Shown: positions 10,778 through 21,768, numbered from the stretch's first letter. The stretch is 64,000 bases of DNA from Daejeonella sp. (GCF_030695525.1 NZ_JAUYSS010000047.1:207898-271897); one strand, 5' to 3'. Numbers and translations are program-made. Notes: a model not told the origin generated them from the letters alone.

Positions 10778-11041
10778 TCAACTGAAAATATACAATTTAA
10801 TCAATACCATCAAAACAGCCACAAAGATGAGAAATAGAATTTCAATTAACCAAATCCGTTTTAGCTCTGAGATAAACCTACGGAATACCTGATCCGTGAT
10901 AAAACTAAGAATGAGCAGTATAATTAAGGGAATGCTACCTAAGTGACGAAATCCGTTTTCATCCGGAAAGAGGATCAGGTATACAATGCTTACAAGTAAG
11001 AGGGATGAAACTATATTTAGCGGAGTTAAACGCAGCTTCAT
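10778..11041 (-). CDS. Small hypothetical membrane protein
   Basis: Overlaps helicase stop by 4 bp (ATGA); hydrophobic. Confidence 0.6.
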   Translation of the reverse strand: MKLRLTPLNIVSSLLLVSIVYLILFPDENGFRHLGSIPLIILLILSFITDQVFRRFISELKRIWLIEILFLIFVAVLMVLIKLYIFS

Positions 11042-12414
11042 TTTTTCCTGTCTTTTTTGTGAACAGAGTCAAATTTGACACTTTTCTTCCTTCGGGCAGC
11101 ACCGGGTTTGTTATTTCTAACTTTTGCTGTAGGTTCTCCCTTTACTGATTTTACCCCTTTCGAATTTTTAGCCTTTTTCTCATGGAAGGCTCCTTTAAAT
11201 TCGGGATCATCCCTTCGTTTTTGCAGATCAATTTCCCGGGCAATATTCTGACGTTCTTCATATGGTGTATCATCAATGAATACATTTTCGGGCATTTCAG
11301 ATATAGGAATGGTCTGCCGGATCAGTTTTTCAATCTTTTCGACGTAATATTCCTCCGAAGGGCTGCAAAAAGTGATCGCATCGCCCGTTTGAAGAGCACG
11401 ACCGGTACGTCCGATCCGGTGAACATAATCTTCAATGATAATCGGAACATCAAAATTGATGACATGGCTCACATTACTGACATCCAGTCCGCGGGAAGCC
11501 ACATCAGTTGCAACCAGAATCCTGATTTCACCTTCCTTAAAGGCATTGATCGAATTAATCCGGGTGTTTTGTCCCTTATTGGCATGGATAACCCTAACCT
11601 GGTCAACTCCATATCGCCGTTCTAGGAAATGAAAAATATTATCTGCTACCGTTTTTGTTTTACAGAAAACAATAAGACGGGTAAAGTCCTCTGTATCCTT
11701 GAGCAAATGCTGAAGCAGGTTTAGCTTGGTTTTCAGATTTGGAACTTTGTACAAAACCTGGCTTACAGTTGCTGCAGGAGTCGCCTGCTCTGCTACTTCA
11801 ATCACCGTGGGATGTTTCAGAAAATCACCCGAGATCTTATGGACTAATTCACTCATAGTAGCCGAAAACAGCAGGTTCTGACGTTTTCTTGGCACCACTT
11901 CCAGAATACGGTGTATGGAACCAATAAATCCCATGTCCATCATTTTATCGGCTTCATCCATCACCAGAAATTTCAAATTTTGGGTGTTGATGTTTCCTTC
12001 CAGATATAAATCCAGAAATCGGCCCGGGGTTGATATGATAATATCCACTCCCTTTTTCAATTCAGAGATCTGGGTTTTAGGACCTAATCCCCCATAAAGC
12101 ACAACAGTCCGCAGATCAGTATATTTAGCAAATGTTTTCACATTTTCTTCGATCTGCATTGCCAGTTCACGGGTAGGGGCGATAATCAAAGCCCTGGGAT
12201 CATTTCCCTGAGCATATTTCAACTTCATCAGAATTGGCAATACAAAAGCAGCGGTTTTACCGGTTCCGGTTTGTGCGATCCCCATAATATCCTGTCCGGA
12301 TAAGATAGGCATGATCGCTTTTTCCTGTATTGGTGTTGGCAGTGTGTAACCTGCATCCGCAACAGCATTCAGTATTTGCCTGTTCAGCTTGAAATCTTCG
12401 AAGGATAATGACAT
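11038..12414 (-). CDS. DEAD-box RNA helicase
   Basis: AQTGTGKTAAF, PTRELAMQ, STPGRFLDL, DEAD, SATM, HRIGRTGRA; basic C-terminus. Confidence 0.96.
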   Translation of the reverse strand: MSLSFEDFKLNRQILNAVADAGYTLPTPIQEKAIMPILSGQDIMGIAQTGTGKTAAFVLPILMKLKYAQGNDPRALIIAPTRELAMQIEENVKTFAKYTDLRTVVLYGGLGPKTQISELKKGVDIIISTPGRFLDLYLEGNINTQNLKFLVMDEADKMMDMGFIGSIHRILEVVPRKRQNLLFSATMSELVHKISGDFLKHPTVIEVAEQATPAATVSQVLYKVPNLKTKLNLLQHLLKDTEDFTRLIVFCKTKTVADNIFHFLERRYGVDQVRVIHANKGQNTRINSINAFKEGEIRILVATDVASRGLDVSNVSHVINFDVPIIIEDYVHRIGRTGRALQTGDAITFCSPSEEYYVEKIEKLIRQTIPISEMPENVFIDDTPYEERQNIAREIDLQKRRDDPEFKGAFHEKKAKNSKGVKSVKGEPTAKVRNNKPGAARRKKSVKFDSVHKKDRKK

Positions 12415-12663
12415 TCTGCAAAGGTAGGGATTTGGAATTTAGATTAGGACTTACAGTGTATAGTTGTCCGTTGTCAGTTGCCTGATGTCTGAAAATACTG
12501 CCAATTTCACATCAATGATGCATGTCCTTAATCCTTGTTCCTTATTCTTTGCTCCATTAATATATTAATTCTAAAATTCAATATTTATTTATCCAAATGC
12601 TGACAAACAACTAAAGAAAATTATTCCGAAATTCGCATATGCTTCTAATCTAAACCTCATATA

Positions 12664-13998
12664 ATGTCCTCAATAATCATCAAATCTGCTACAATTGTTA
12701 ACGAAGGCCGGACATTTATTGGCGATGTTTTCATTAAAGACGGGCTCATTGAACAGATCGGGTCAAGCCTGAATTTGGCAGCGGATAAGGTAATCAATGC
12801 CGAAGGTTTGCACCTTTTCCCGGGATGTATTGATGATCAGGTTCATTTCAGGGAGCCAGGATTAACCCATAAAGCCGATATTTTTACTGAGAGCAGGGCG
12901 GCAATAGCCGGCGGGATAACCTCCTTCATGGAGATGCCCAATACGGTGCCCAATACCCTGACACAACAATTGCTTGAAGATAAATATCAAATCGCAGCGA
13001 AAACCTCCGCAGGTAATTATTCTTTCTTTATGGGAGCAGGGAATGATAACCTTGATGAAGTGTTAAAAACAGATCCCAAAAATGTCTGTGGAATCAAAGT
13101 TTTTATGGGGTCTTCAACAGGTAATATGTTGGTGGATAATGAAAAGACTTTGGATGGGATCTTTAGCCGGACACCCATGCTGGTCGCAACTCATTGTGAA
13201 GATGAGGCTACCATCCGGGCAAATGCAGAGCGTTTCAAACTTCAATATGGAGATAATTTAACACCCGAAATGCATCCGCTGATCCGAAATGCTGAAGCTT
13301 GTTTTATTTCAAGCTCTTTAGCTGTCGGACTTGCAAAAAAGTACAATACCCGTTTGCATATTCTACACATTTCTACCGCAATAGAGACTTCTCTTTTTGA
13401 TAATTCGATTCCTCTCGAAAAAAAGAGGATTACCTCTGAAGCCTGTATTCATCACTTGTGGTTTTCAGATGCCGATTATGCTAAAAAAGGAAATTGGATC
13501 AAATGGAACCCGGCTATAAAAACTGCTGCCGACCGGGATGAAATATTTAAAGCGGTATTGGATGATCGGATTGATGTTATAGCCACAGATCATGCACCGC
13601 ATACCATTGAAGAAAAATCACAGCCTTATTCCACAGCACCATCCGGCGGACCATTAGTGCAGCATGCATTGGTAGCCATGCTGGAATTTTACAAGCAGGG
13701 TAAAATTTCTCTGGAGAAAATTGTTGAAAAAATGGCTCATAGTCCGGCAATCTGTTTTCAGGTTGAGAATCGCGGATTTATCCGTGAAGGCTATTGGGCC
13801 GATCTGGTATTAGTTGATCTCAATAAGCGATCAACTGTGAGCAGAGCAAATGTGCTTTCTAAATGTGGCTGGAGCCCATTCGAGGGACAAACATTTGCTT
13901 CTACAGTTATAAGTACTATAATATCCGGGAACCTGGTGTACGATAACGGCAAAATATTTGATGGGGTGTATGGAAAAAGGTTGGTGTTTAACCGATAA
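12664..13998 (+). CDS. pyrC: Dihydroorotase
   Basis: FPGCIDDQVHFREPG, EMPNTVPNT, IATDHAPHT. Confidence 0.9.
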   Translation: MSSIIIKSATIVNEGRTFIGDVFIKDGLIEQIGSSLNLAADKVINAEGLHLFPGCIDDQVHFREPGLTHKADIFTESRAAIAGGITSFMEMPNTVPNTLTQQLLEDKYQIAAKTSAGNYSFFMGAGNDNLDEVLKTDPKNVCGIKVFMGSSTGNMLVDNEKTLDGIFSRTPMLVATHCEDEATIRANAERFKLQYGDNLTPEMHPLIRNAEACFISSSLAVGLAKKYNTRLHILHISTAIETSLFDNSIPLEKKRITSEACIHHLWFSDADYAKKGNWIKWNPAIKTAADRDEIFKAVLDDRIDVIATDHAPHTIEEKSQPYSTAPSGGPLVQHALVAMLEFYKQGKISLEKIVEKMAHSPAICFQVENRGFIREGYWADLVLVDLNKRSTVSRANVLSKCGWSPFEGQTFASTVISTIISGNLVYDNGKIFDGVYGKRLVFNR

Positions 13999-14040
13999 GT
14001 TTAGGCTGACAGGGTTTTAAAACCCTGTCAGCCTAAACTT
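13997..14040. repeat. 44-bp perfect palindrome overlapping both convergent stop codons; putative bidirectional terminator
   Basis: AAGTTTAGGCTGACAGGGTTTTAAAACCCTGTCAGCCTAAACTT. Confidence 0.95.
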
Positions 14041-14533
14041 AGCCTTTTTCTCTTAAAAACATAATGAAATCACTTGCCGACTGGTCGGTATAGCCCACAT
14101 GCCTTAGAATACACATCACTTGTCCACGGTGAAAAGTTGAATGATTCATGCAATGAAGGATGATTTCCGCATTGTTCTGGCTAAAAGTTTTTCCCTTTAA
14201 ATTGATATACTCTGTACTGGAAAGAAAGAATTCATCATCCTTTCCTGAAATCAGTTCAATAAAATCTGCCGAATTGGTTCTGATTGTTGCACAAATATTG
14301 GCAAAGCTTCCGGCAACATCCAGATTATGCATATGGGGAATATTTTTTCCGTTCAGGCGGGCCAGCCAGGTTTGCTCAGCATCTGCAATATGTAGGATTA
14401 CATTTTTGATGGTCTGATATTCCGCTTTTTTATTATCAACGATACCAGGCTCATCAACCCCTGACAGATAATTGCACATTTTCTCATTCGCCCAATGATT
14501 GTATTGCAGGTAATTTAATAGAAGTGATTTCAT
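14039..14533 (-). CDS. DinB family protein
   Basis: LLNYLQYNHWANEKMCNYL, ILHIADAEQTWLARL, HCMNHSTFHRGQVMCILRHVG. Confidence 0.85.
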   Translation of the reverse strand: MKSLLLNYLQYNHWANEKMCNYLSGVDEPGIVDNKKAEYQTIKNVILHIADAEQTWLARLNGKNIPHMHNLDVAGSFANICATIRTNSADFIELISGKDDEFFLSSTEYINLKGKTFSQNNAEIILHCMNHSTFHRGQVMCILRHVGYTDQSASDFIMFLREKG

Positions 14534-14660
14534 ATTCGATAGGTTATTTTAAAAATACGATTATTTAAATAATAAAAGCCCCATGCATTCTTAAAAACTA
14601 ATCAGATTGTAATAAAATGCCAAATTGGAGCTAATAGTTCCTTATTGTGGCTAAACTGCA

Positions 14661-14669
14661 TACCTTTGC
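14661..14669 (+). promoter_or_regulatory. Bacteroidota -7 box for hscA
   Basis: TACCTTTGC matches TAnnTTTG; 18 bp before ATG at 14688. Confidence 0.6.
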
Positions 14670-14687
14670 GCCTTGTTGAAAGCAATT

Positions 14688-16538
14688 ATGGCTAAAGTTT
14701 CTATTAATATTGCAACCGGTTCTGTTCAGAAAGAGGAAATAATTGTTGGGATTGACCTTGGAACAACAAATAGTCTTGTCGCATTTATTAATCCTGAAGG
14801 TAATCCACAGGTAATAAATGATACGGGTAAGGGTGTGCTCGTACCATCAGTAGTTCATTTCCCGTCTGAGGGTGGACTTATAGTTGGAAATGAAGCGAAG
14901 GAGTTTTTAATTTCGGATCCTCAAAATACAATCTTTTCAGTAAAACGGCTTCTAGGTCGCTCGTTTAAAGATATTCAGCAGCATAGCGATTTATTCTCCT
15001 ATAAAATTATTGACGACGACAGTGAAAGTCTGGTTAAGATTAAGGCAGGAGACAAATATTTTACCCCGATTGAACTGTCAGGAATGATCCTGAAGGAGTT
15101 AAAGGAAAGAGCTGAGCATGCTTTAAAAACCACAGTTAACCGTGCGGTGATTACTGTTCCGGCTTATTTTAATGATAGCCAGCGTCAGGCAACCCGCGAT
15201 GCAGGTAAACTCGCCGGACTGGATGTATTACGCATCGTTAATGAACCAACAGCCGCAAGTCTGGCCTATGGTATCGGCCTTGATCCGGAAGAAGAAAAAA
15301 TCATTGCGGTCTATGATTTGGGTGGTGGCACATTCGATGTTTCTATTTTAAAAATACAGAACGGAATTTTTGAAGTTCTTTCAACCAATGGAGATACGTT
15401 TTTAGGGGGAGATGATTTTGATCGGGCAATTGTCAATTACTGGATAGAGCAGAATGAGTTGGGAGACAGGGCAAAGGATTCTTCAATTAGTCAGGCGCTG
15501 CGTTTGAAAGCCGAAGAGGCAAAAAAAGCACTCACTACTCAGAATATCTTTAATGATGTTGTTGAGAACATACCTTGTGCCATTACAAAACAGAAATTTG
15601 AAGAGCTAATTCTTTCCCGTGTTGAGCAAACCATAACTTGCTGTCGTAATGCTTTAAAAGATGCAGGCCTCAGTATAGCAGATATTCAGGAAGTTGTTAT
15701 GGTTGGGGGCTCCACCCGTACACCACTGGTAAAACAGAAGGTTGCCGAATTTTTTGAGAAGGAGGTTCATGATCAGATTAATCCGGATGAGGTTGTGGCA
15801 TTAGGTGCTGCGATACAGTCGGATATCCTCGCCGGAAATAGAAAAGATATCTTACTGTTGGATGTTACCCCACTTTCATTGGGGATTGAAACCATGGGAG
15901 GACTCATGGATGTGATCATCCCAAGAAACGCAAAAGTACCCGCTAAAGCAGGAAGACAATATACTACTTCCATTGACGGTCAAATCAATATGAAAATTTC
16001 TGTTTTTCAGGGTGAGCGGGATCTTGTAACTGAGAACCGGAAGCTGGCCGAATTTGACCTGAAAGGAATTCCCGCAATGCCTGCAGGTTTTCCAAAGGTG
16101 GATATTAATTTCAGATTAAATGCAGATGGAATCCTTAAGGTTGAGGCAGTTGAATTGCGTTCAGGTGTAAAACAGGAGGTTGAAGTGAAACCTAGCTATG
16201 GGCTTACAGATGAACAGGTAGAGAAAATGCTGATTGACAGTATTGAAAATGCTAAGGATGATGTAAGCCGGAGAATGCTGATAGAAGCCCGTACCGAGGG
16301 AGATCAAATGGTTTATACTGTAGAACGCTTTTTGAAAAAAAATACTGAACAGGTTTCTGAACAGGAAAAAGAGGATACACTAAAATTAATCGGGATACTC
16401 AAATCAGCTCTGGGTTCAGGGGATAAAGACCTGATCCATAAAAGTATTGATGAGCTCAATGAATTTACCCGGCCATTTGCTGAGAGACTGATGAATACTG
16501 CAATTTCTTCTGCAATGAAGGGGAAAGCGATAGAGTAG
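14688..16538 (+). CDS. hscA: Hsp70-family chaperone HscA (Fe-S assembly)
   Basis: [42 protein letters not shown]; HscA-like length and N-terminus; start chosen downstream of the promoter box. Confidence 0.88.
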   Translation: MAKVSINIATGSVQKEEIIVGIDLGTTNSLVAFINPEGNPQVINDTGKGVLVPSVVHFPSEGGLIVGNEAKEFLISDPQNTIFSVKRLLGRSFKDIQQHSDLFSYKIIDDDSESLVKIKAGDKYFTPIELSGMILKELKERAEHALKTTVNRAVITVPAYFNDSQRQATRDAGKLAGLDVLRIVNEPTAASLAYGIGLDPEEEKIIAVYDLGGGTFDVSILKIQNGIFEVLSTNGDTFLGGDDFDRAIVNYWIEQNELGDRAKDSSISQALRLKAEEAKKALTTQNIFNDVVENIPCAITKQKFEELILSRVEQTITCCRNALKDAGLSIADIQEVVMVGGSTRTPLVKQKVAEFFEKEVHDQINPDEVVALGAAIQSDILAGNRKDILLLDVTPLSLGIETMGGLMDVIIPRNAKVPAKAGRQYTTSIDGQINMKISVFQGERDLVTENRKLAEFDLKGIPAMPAGFPKVDINFRLNADGILKVEAVELRSGVKQEVEVKPSYGLTDEQVEKMLIDSIENAKDDVSRRMLIEARTEGDQMVYTVERFLKKNTEQVSEQEKEDTLKLIGILKSALGSGDKDLIHKSIDELNEFTRPFAERLMNTAISSAMKGKAIE

Positions 16539-16809
16539 TTTTCTTAGTTCTTAGTTATTTGTTAAATTTTAGGATGATTTTGTATTAGTCAAATCCTTGA
16601 TTACAAAATTTTAAATGAACCAGGATTCAGTCTTGATTTTTGATACTCTAAAGTTGTCAGTTGTCTGATGGCAGATTTCAGAGGTCTGATTTCAGAGGTC
16701 TGATGAAATACTGCTAGTTTGAAATTTTAATTATTGTCCTGAATCTTGGCTCATAATTCTTTGTTCTATTAACTCTATTGAATAATTAATCAATTTTGGA
16801 GGGTTTTCC

Positions 16810-17952
16810 ATGAGAATCATAGTCTTACTAGCAATTTTACTTTTTTCATCTAAAATTTCTGCCCAGAACACAGCCTCGGAAAATTTACTGATACTGGAGC
16901 TTTTGCAGAATCAGCGCTATGACGAAGCAGCAGAAACTCTGAAGAAAACCTATCCCGAGCCCATTTCAGATGTCAGGATTCTTTCCAGAATTGGCTACAG
17001 TTTGAGGATGGCTGGTAAATTATCTGAGGCAGAAAATTATTATCTGCGTATTCTTGAACAGGATCCAGCTGAAATCTCCTCCCTTTTCAGCATGGCAGGT
17101 ATTAGTCAGCGCAAGGGTAATTTTTTAAAAGCAAAGGAATATTATAAACAGATTTTAGCAAGTGATAGTACTAATTTCTCAGTATATAAGCAATTGAGTG
17201 ATATGATCGAATCTTCTGAGGGACTTGTTTTTGCAACACCCTATCTTCATAAAGCGAATAGCCTTAATTCTTCCGACGGAGATATTGCCTACAGTTATTC
17301 TAAAGTTCTGAAAGATATGAAACAGTTCGAATCTGCAGCAAAAGTACTTGATAAAGCTATCCAGGCAGATTCTACGAATCTGATTCTGCTAAGAGGTAAG
17401 GCTGAATTAGCCTATGCAATGAAAGACTGGAATGGTGTACTGGAAATATGCACTGAAATTATCAAAGGAGGTGATCGTAGTGCAAATATTCTCAAAATGC
17501 TCGGGGAAGCATATTATTCAATTGGAAAATATCAGCAGGCAATTGATATTCTGGAAGGTATGGAAGCTAATGATATGAAGACTGAATCGACCCTGTATTT
17601 CATTGCAATGAGTTATAAGGCGCTCAAGAACTACAATAAATCAGTTGATTATCTCAATAAAACCATTAAAGAATCAATTTCGCCAAACACGGCTGGATAT
17701 TATGCGCAAAAAGGGGATGTGCTTGAAAAAAGTCAATTGAACAGGCAGTCGCTCGAAGCCTATCAGAAAAGCCTCTTCTTTGATAGTAAGCCTTTGACCC
17801 TGTATACAATCGCTATAATTTACGATCAGAAACTGAAACAGCCTAAAGCCGCTTTAAGCTATTACAGAAGTTATATCAATTCAAAACCTCCCGCAGAGCA
17901 GAAGGCTTATATTGAGTATTGCAATTACCGGATTTCTCAGTTGAGTAAATAA
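16810..17952 (+). CDS. Secreted tetratricopeptide-repeat protein
   Basis: Signal peptide MRIIVLLAILLFSSKISAQ; repeated TPR helices. Confidence 0.82.
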   Translation: MRIIVLLAILLFSSKISAQNTASENLLILELLQNQRYDEAAETLKKTYPEPISDVRILSRIGYSLRMAGKLSEAENYYLRILEQDPAEISSLFSMAGISQRKGNFLKAKEYYKQILASDSTNFSVYKQLSDMIESSEGLVFATPYLHKANSLNSSDGDIAYSYSKVLKDMKQFESAAKVLDKAIQADSTNLILLRGKAELAYAMKDWNGVLEICTEIIKGGDRSANILKMLGEAYYSIGKYQQAIDILEGMEANDMKTESTLYFIAMSYKALKNYNKSVDYLNKTIKESISPNTAGYYAQKGDVLEKSQLNRQSLEAYQKSLFFDSKPLTLYTIAIIYDQKLKQPKAALSYYRSYINSKPPAEQKAYIEYCNYRISQLSK

Positions 17953-17956
17953 TATG

Positions 17957-18016
17957 AACTCATCAGATAATTATCAGGGCTAAATTGCCTGATCCAATTA
18001 TATGATGAGTTTTTTT
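17957..18016. terminator. Long imperfect hairpin with T-tract, likely (bidirectional) terminator
   Basis: AACTCATCA/TGATGAGTT outer stem, ATAATT/AATTAT and ATCAGG/CCTGAT inner stems, followed by T8. Confidence 0.75.
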
Positions 18017-18327
18017 TAATTTTTTGCTCCGCCTTCCAATGCTTCCCTTATCGCTTCCTGTTCTTTCAGTCCTTCAATATTGTTCTTCTTGCCATAAACA
18101 TCTTTTGATTCTTCAAAGCTGATTAAGATCTCAGCGATTTTATCAAGATTATCAGCAACATTCTGGTGCATTACGGGAAGTATCCGCTCAAGAGTTTTGT
18201 TTCCAAGGTCATAATTGTCGATCTCAATTTTGCCTATCTTTTGAACGAGTGCAGTCTGACTGTTTTTCAGATCTTCCAGTTCGTTCGTAATTTTCTCCAT
18301 CAACTCAAATTTTTTCAACTTATCCAT
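18016..18327 (-). CDS. Hypothetical protein
   Basis: 103-aa charged ORF, ATG start, no internal competitor. Confidence 0.6.
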   Translation of the reverse strand: MDKLKKFELMEKITNELEDLKNSQTALVQKIGKIEIDNYDLGNKTLERILPVMHQNVADNLDKIAEILISFEESKDVYGKKNNIEGLKEQEAIREALEGGAKN

Positions 18328-18387
18328 AGTATTCTATTATTTTAATTAATTACTTTTTTAGAGCAATTATGCTGCCACTAATTTTCG

Positions 18388-18471
18388 AAAAATTACCAAC
18401 AGCCGGAAGATACCTCCTCCGGCAAGGTTTATTTTACTGGCAGCTGTTTTTCATAGGGACTGGAAGCCCGA
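18388..18471 (-). repeat. Dispersed structured repeat, copy A (5' half only)
   Basis: - strand: CCTATGAAAAACAGCTGCCAGTAAAATAAACCTTGCCGGAGGAGGTATCTTCCGGCTGTTGGTAATTT; matches copies at 24281 and 50717. Confidence 0.85.
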
Positions 18472-18572
18472 CAAAAGGATAATATGCAATTTGATGTATA
18501 CCCCGGTGGCCAATTTAAACTATGCTCAAGAAATTTTATGTAATTGGAGACACCACACGTACGTATTTTGTC

Positions 18573-19178
18573 TTACATCTCCCATCTCATATCTTTCTGC
18601 CGGGTTAAGCGGGCAACATATTTTCCAATAATATCAAATTCAAGATTTACAATATCACCAATCCTGAGATTCTTCATATTGGTATGCTCGTAGGTATATG
18701 GTATTATCGCCACAGAAAATGAATTCTCCTTCGAGTTAACTACTGTTAAGCTTATACCATTAACACAGATTGAACCCTTTTCGACAGTAATGTTTCCGAT
18801 CTCAGAATCATAAGTAATCGTATATTCCCAGCTGCCGTTCTTTTCGATTAGTTCAGTACAAATACCTGTCTGGTCAACGTGTCCCTGAACAATATGCCCA
18901 TCGAGTCGGCCATTCATCTGCATGCAGCGTTCCAGATTGACCAAATCACCTTCCTTAAGTTTACCCAGGTTTGACTTCTTCAATGTTTCGGATATAGCTG
19001 TCACGGTATGCATGCCTTCAGCGAGCGCTACAACAGTTAAACAGACACCATTATGAGCAACAGACTGATCTATTTTTAATTCATTTGAAAGGTCAGATTC
19101 GATGATCATTTGCAAATTATCCTGATCCTTTTTCAGCTTGGATACAATGCCTATGGTTTCTATGATGCCTGTAAACAT
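18573..19178 (-). CDS. ribE: Riboflavin synthase
   Basis: MFTGIIETIGIV, VAHNGVCLTVV, DGHIVQGHVDQTG, SICVNGISLTVV. Confidence 0.96.
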   Translation of the reverse strand: MFTGIIETIGIVSKLKKDQDNLQMIIESDLSNELKIDQSVAHNGVCLTVVALAEGMHTVTAISETLKKSNLGKLKEGDLVNLERCMQMNGRLDGHIVQGHVDQTGICTELIEKNGSWEYTITYDSEIGNITVEKGSICVNGISLTVVNSKENSFSVAIIPYTYEHTNMKNLRIGDIVNLEFDIIGKYVARLTRQKDMRWEM

Positions 19179-19197
19179 TTTTTATATTATAAGTTTT

Positions 19198-20679
19198 TTA
19201 TGATTTTCTGTTTTTGTGCCAGGATGATGCAACCTGGGGCTGATTAGTATTTGTGAGGCTGGTACTATTTTTCATCATACACCCGGCCCCGATTAAAGCT
19301 GCAATCATTGCTTCCTCCTCATTTTCAGTGCTCAAATATTCAGGGAGGAAGTACTTGCCTACAAAATGTGTGTCAAACTTACCCGATATAAATGCCTCAT
19401 GCTGCATCACAAACTTTCCAAAAGCCAAAGTGGTTTGAATTCCGGTGATATGGTATTCATCTATAGCTCTGATCATCCGTGCTATGGCTTCTGTACGATC
19501 CTTGCCATAAGTTACCAGTTTCGCAATCATCGGATCGTAATAGATAGGTATCTCCATGCCCTGCTCAAAACCATCATCTACCCGCACCCCCGGACCTTTT
19601 GGGGTAATATAGGTTTGGAGCCGTCCAATATCAGGAAGAAAATTGTTTGCCGGGTCTTCGGCATATACCCTTAACTCGATTGCATGACCCCTTATCTTCA
19701 GATCTTCCTGTTTGAAACTTAATTTCTCGCCTCTGGCTATTTTGATCTGTTCCTTCACCAGGTCGATGCCGGTAATCATTTCAGTAACCGGATGTTCAAC
19801 CTGTAAACGGGTGTTCATTTCGAGAAAGAAATAATCAAGATTCTCATCCAGAATAAATTCTACAGTCCCGGCACCGATATAATTACAGGATCGCGCTGCA
19901 TTTACGGCACTTTCGCCCATTTTTTGTCTCAATTCTTCACTCAGAATAGATGATGGAGCTTCTTCAACAACCTTCTGGTGCCTTCTTTGAACTGAACAGT
20001 CGCGCTCAAACAAATGAACAATATTGCCATGATTATCACCCAGAATCTGAATTTCTATATGCCGCGGAGACGAGACATAGCGCTCAATAAAAACAGACCC
20101 ATCTCCAAATGCGGAGCTAGCTTCAGATACAGCTAAATCCATCTGTTCTATAAAATCAGCAGGCTTTTCTACAATCCGCATCCCCTTGCCACCGCCACCA
20201 GCTGCTGCTTTGATCAGGATAGGAAAACCGATTTCCCGGGCTCTTTCCTGAGCAATTTGGATATCTGTTACTGCTTCCGCTGTTCCCGGTACCATCGGGA
20301 TATTGTATTGCATTGCTGCGGCTTTTGCCGATAACTTATTGCCCATTATCTCCATAGCTTCAGGAGAGGGGCCAATTAGTATCAAACCCGCATCTTTTAC
20401 CATTCTGGCAAAAGCCGCATTTTCTGAAAGAAAGCCATAACCCGGATGAATGCCCTGGGCCCCTGTTTTGAGACAGACTTCAATAATTTTTTCTCCAGAG
20501 AGGTATGATTGAGAAGAGGGAGCCGGGCCAATACAAAATGCTTCATCAGCATATCTGACATGAAGTGCATTACGGTCGGCTTCTGAGAATACCGCCACGG
20601 TTTTAATTCCCATTTCCCTGGCTGAACGCATGATGCGTAAGGCTATCTCTCCCCGGTTGGCTATCAGGATCTTTTCCAT
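19198..20679 (-). CDS. accC: Acetyl-CoA carboxylase biotin carboxylase subunit
   Basis: MEKILIANRGEIALRIMRSAREMGI, GGGGKGMRIV, EMNTRLQVEHPVTE. Confidence 0.95.
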   Translation of the reverse strand: MEKILIANRGEIALRIMRSAREMGIKTVAVFSEADRNALHVRYADEAFCIGPAPSSQSYLSGEKIIEVCLKTGAQGIHPGYGFLSENAAFARMVKDAGLILIGPSPEAMEIMGNKLSAKAAAMQYNIPMVPGTAEAVTDIQIAQERAREIGFPILIKAAAGGGGKGMRIVEKPADFIEQMDLAVSEASSAFGDGSVFIERYVSSPRHIEIQILGDNHGNIVHLFERDCSVQRRHQKVVEEAPSSILSEELRQKMGESAVNAARSCNYIGAGTVEFILDENLDYFFLEMNTRLQVEHPVTEMITGIDLVKEQIKIARGEKLSFKQEDLKIRGHAIELRVYAEDPANNFLPDIGRLQTYITPKGPGVRVDDGFEQGMEIPIYYDPMIAKLVTYGKDRTEAIARMIRAIDEYHITGIQTTLAFGKFVMQHEAFISGKFDTHFVGKYFLPEYLSTENEEEAMIAALIGAGCMMKNSTSLTNTNQPQVASSWHKNRKS

Positions 20680-20733
20680 GTACAAATGTATTATTTAGGC
20701 AAATGCTAATTGGACTAATTCGATATTAAATGA

Positions 20734-21768
20734 TCAGTGCAATTTCTTCAATATTTCAAGGGTATACCCAATCTTATCATTACTAATATCCAGGTGTGTA
20801 ACGAATCTGATCATTTGCTTACCGAAAGTATTGCACTTTATTCCATAATGATTTAATTTTTCAACAAATTCATCCGGATTATGTTTTATGTCGAGCTCAA
20901 AGATTACAATATTTGTGTCTGCTGGCATAATACTGCTAACATATGGTAAACTGTATAGTGTTTCAGCCAGTATCTTAGCATTCTTATGGTCAGATTTCAG
21001 GCGATCAATATGATTATCCAGGGCATAGATTCCGGCCGCTGCAAGATACCCTGCTTGTCGCCATCCACCTCCCAATGCTTTGCGGATCCTTCTTGCATGA
21101 TAAATGGTTTCCCGGCTTCCTAGCAGAACAGATCCTACAGGGGCACCCAGACCTTTTGATAAACATACAGATATCCCATCAAACATTCTTCCGTACTCTT
21201 TCGGATCATCCCCCGACTCAGCTAAAGCATTAAAGATTCTGGCTCCATCAAGATGCAGGTATAAGTTTTTTAAGCGGCATAAATGATAGATAGGCTCAAT
21301 CTGATCAAGTGTATAGAAACTGCCTCCACCGCGGTTTACAGTATTTTCAAGCACTACCAGGCTGGTTTTTGGATAATGTACATTCTCAGGATTTATATGC
21401 GGTTCGATAAGATCGGCATTAAGTCTGCCCCGGTCGCCATAAAGCAAACGGACAGAAGCCATTGAATTATAGGCAATTCCACCGCCTTCATAACGGTAAA
21501 CATGAGCGGTTTCATCACAGATCACCTCTTCCATCGGATTGGTAAAACGTTTAATCGCAATCTGGTTTGTCATCGTTCCCGAAGGACAAAACAGGGCATC
21601 TTCCACCCCAAAAATTGCTGCAGTCTTCTCCTGCAATGCATTCACAGTTTCATCTTCTTCAAATACATCATCTCCAACCTTTGCACTATACATTGCCTCC
21701 AGCATTCCAGGTGTTGGCCGCGTAACAGTATCACTTCGCAGGTCAACAATCATTTCATGTTTATTCAT
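20734..21768 (-). CDS. Low-specificity L-threonine aldolase / PLP-dependent aldolase
   Basis: VDLRSDTVTRPTPGM, GDDVFEEDETVNALQ, LHLDGARIFNA, CLSKGLGAPVGS. Confidence 0.93.
   Translation of the reverse strand: MNKHEMIVDLRSDTVTRPTPGMLEAMYSAKVGDDVFEEDETVNALQEKTAAIFGVEDALFCPSGTMTNQIAIKRFTNPMEEVICDETAHVYRYEGGGIAYNSMASVRLLYGDRGRLNADLIEPHINPENVHYPKTSLVVLENTVNRGGGSFYTLDQIEPIYHLCRLKNLYLHLDGARIFNALAESGDDPKEYGRMFDGISVCLSKGLGAPVGSVLLGSRETIYHARRIRKALGGGWRQAGYLAAAGIYALDNHIDRLKSDHKNAKILAETLYSLPYVSSIMPADTNIVIFELDIKHNPDEFVEKLNHYGIKCNTFGKQMIRFVTHLDISNDKIGYTLEILKKLH

Noticed and set aside
18541-18572. FMN riboswitch associated with ribE
   Set aside because: Only 19 bp separate accC stop and ribE start, and the sequence 3' of ribE has no RFN-element conserved blocks.
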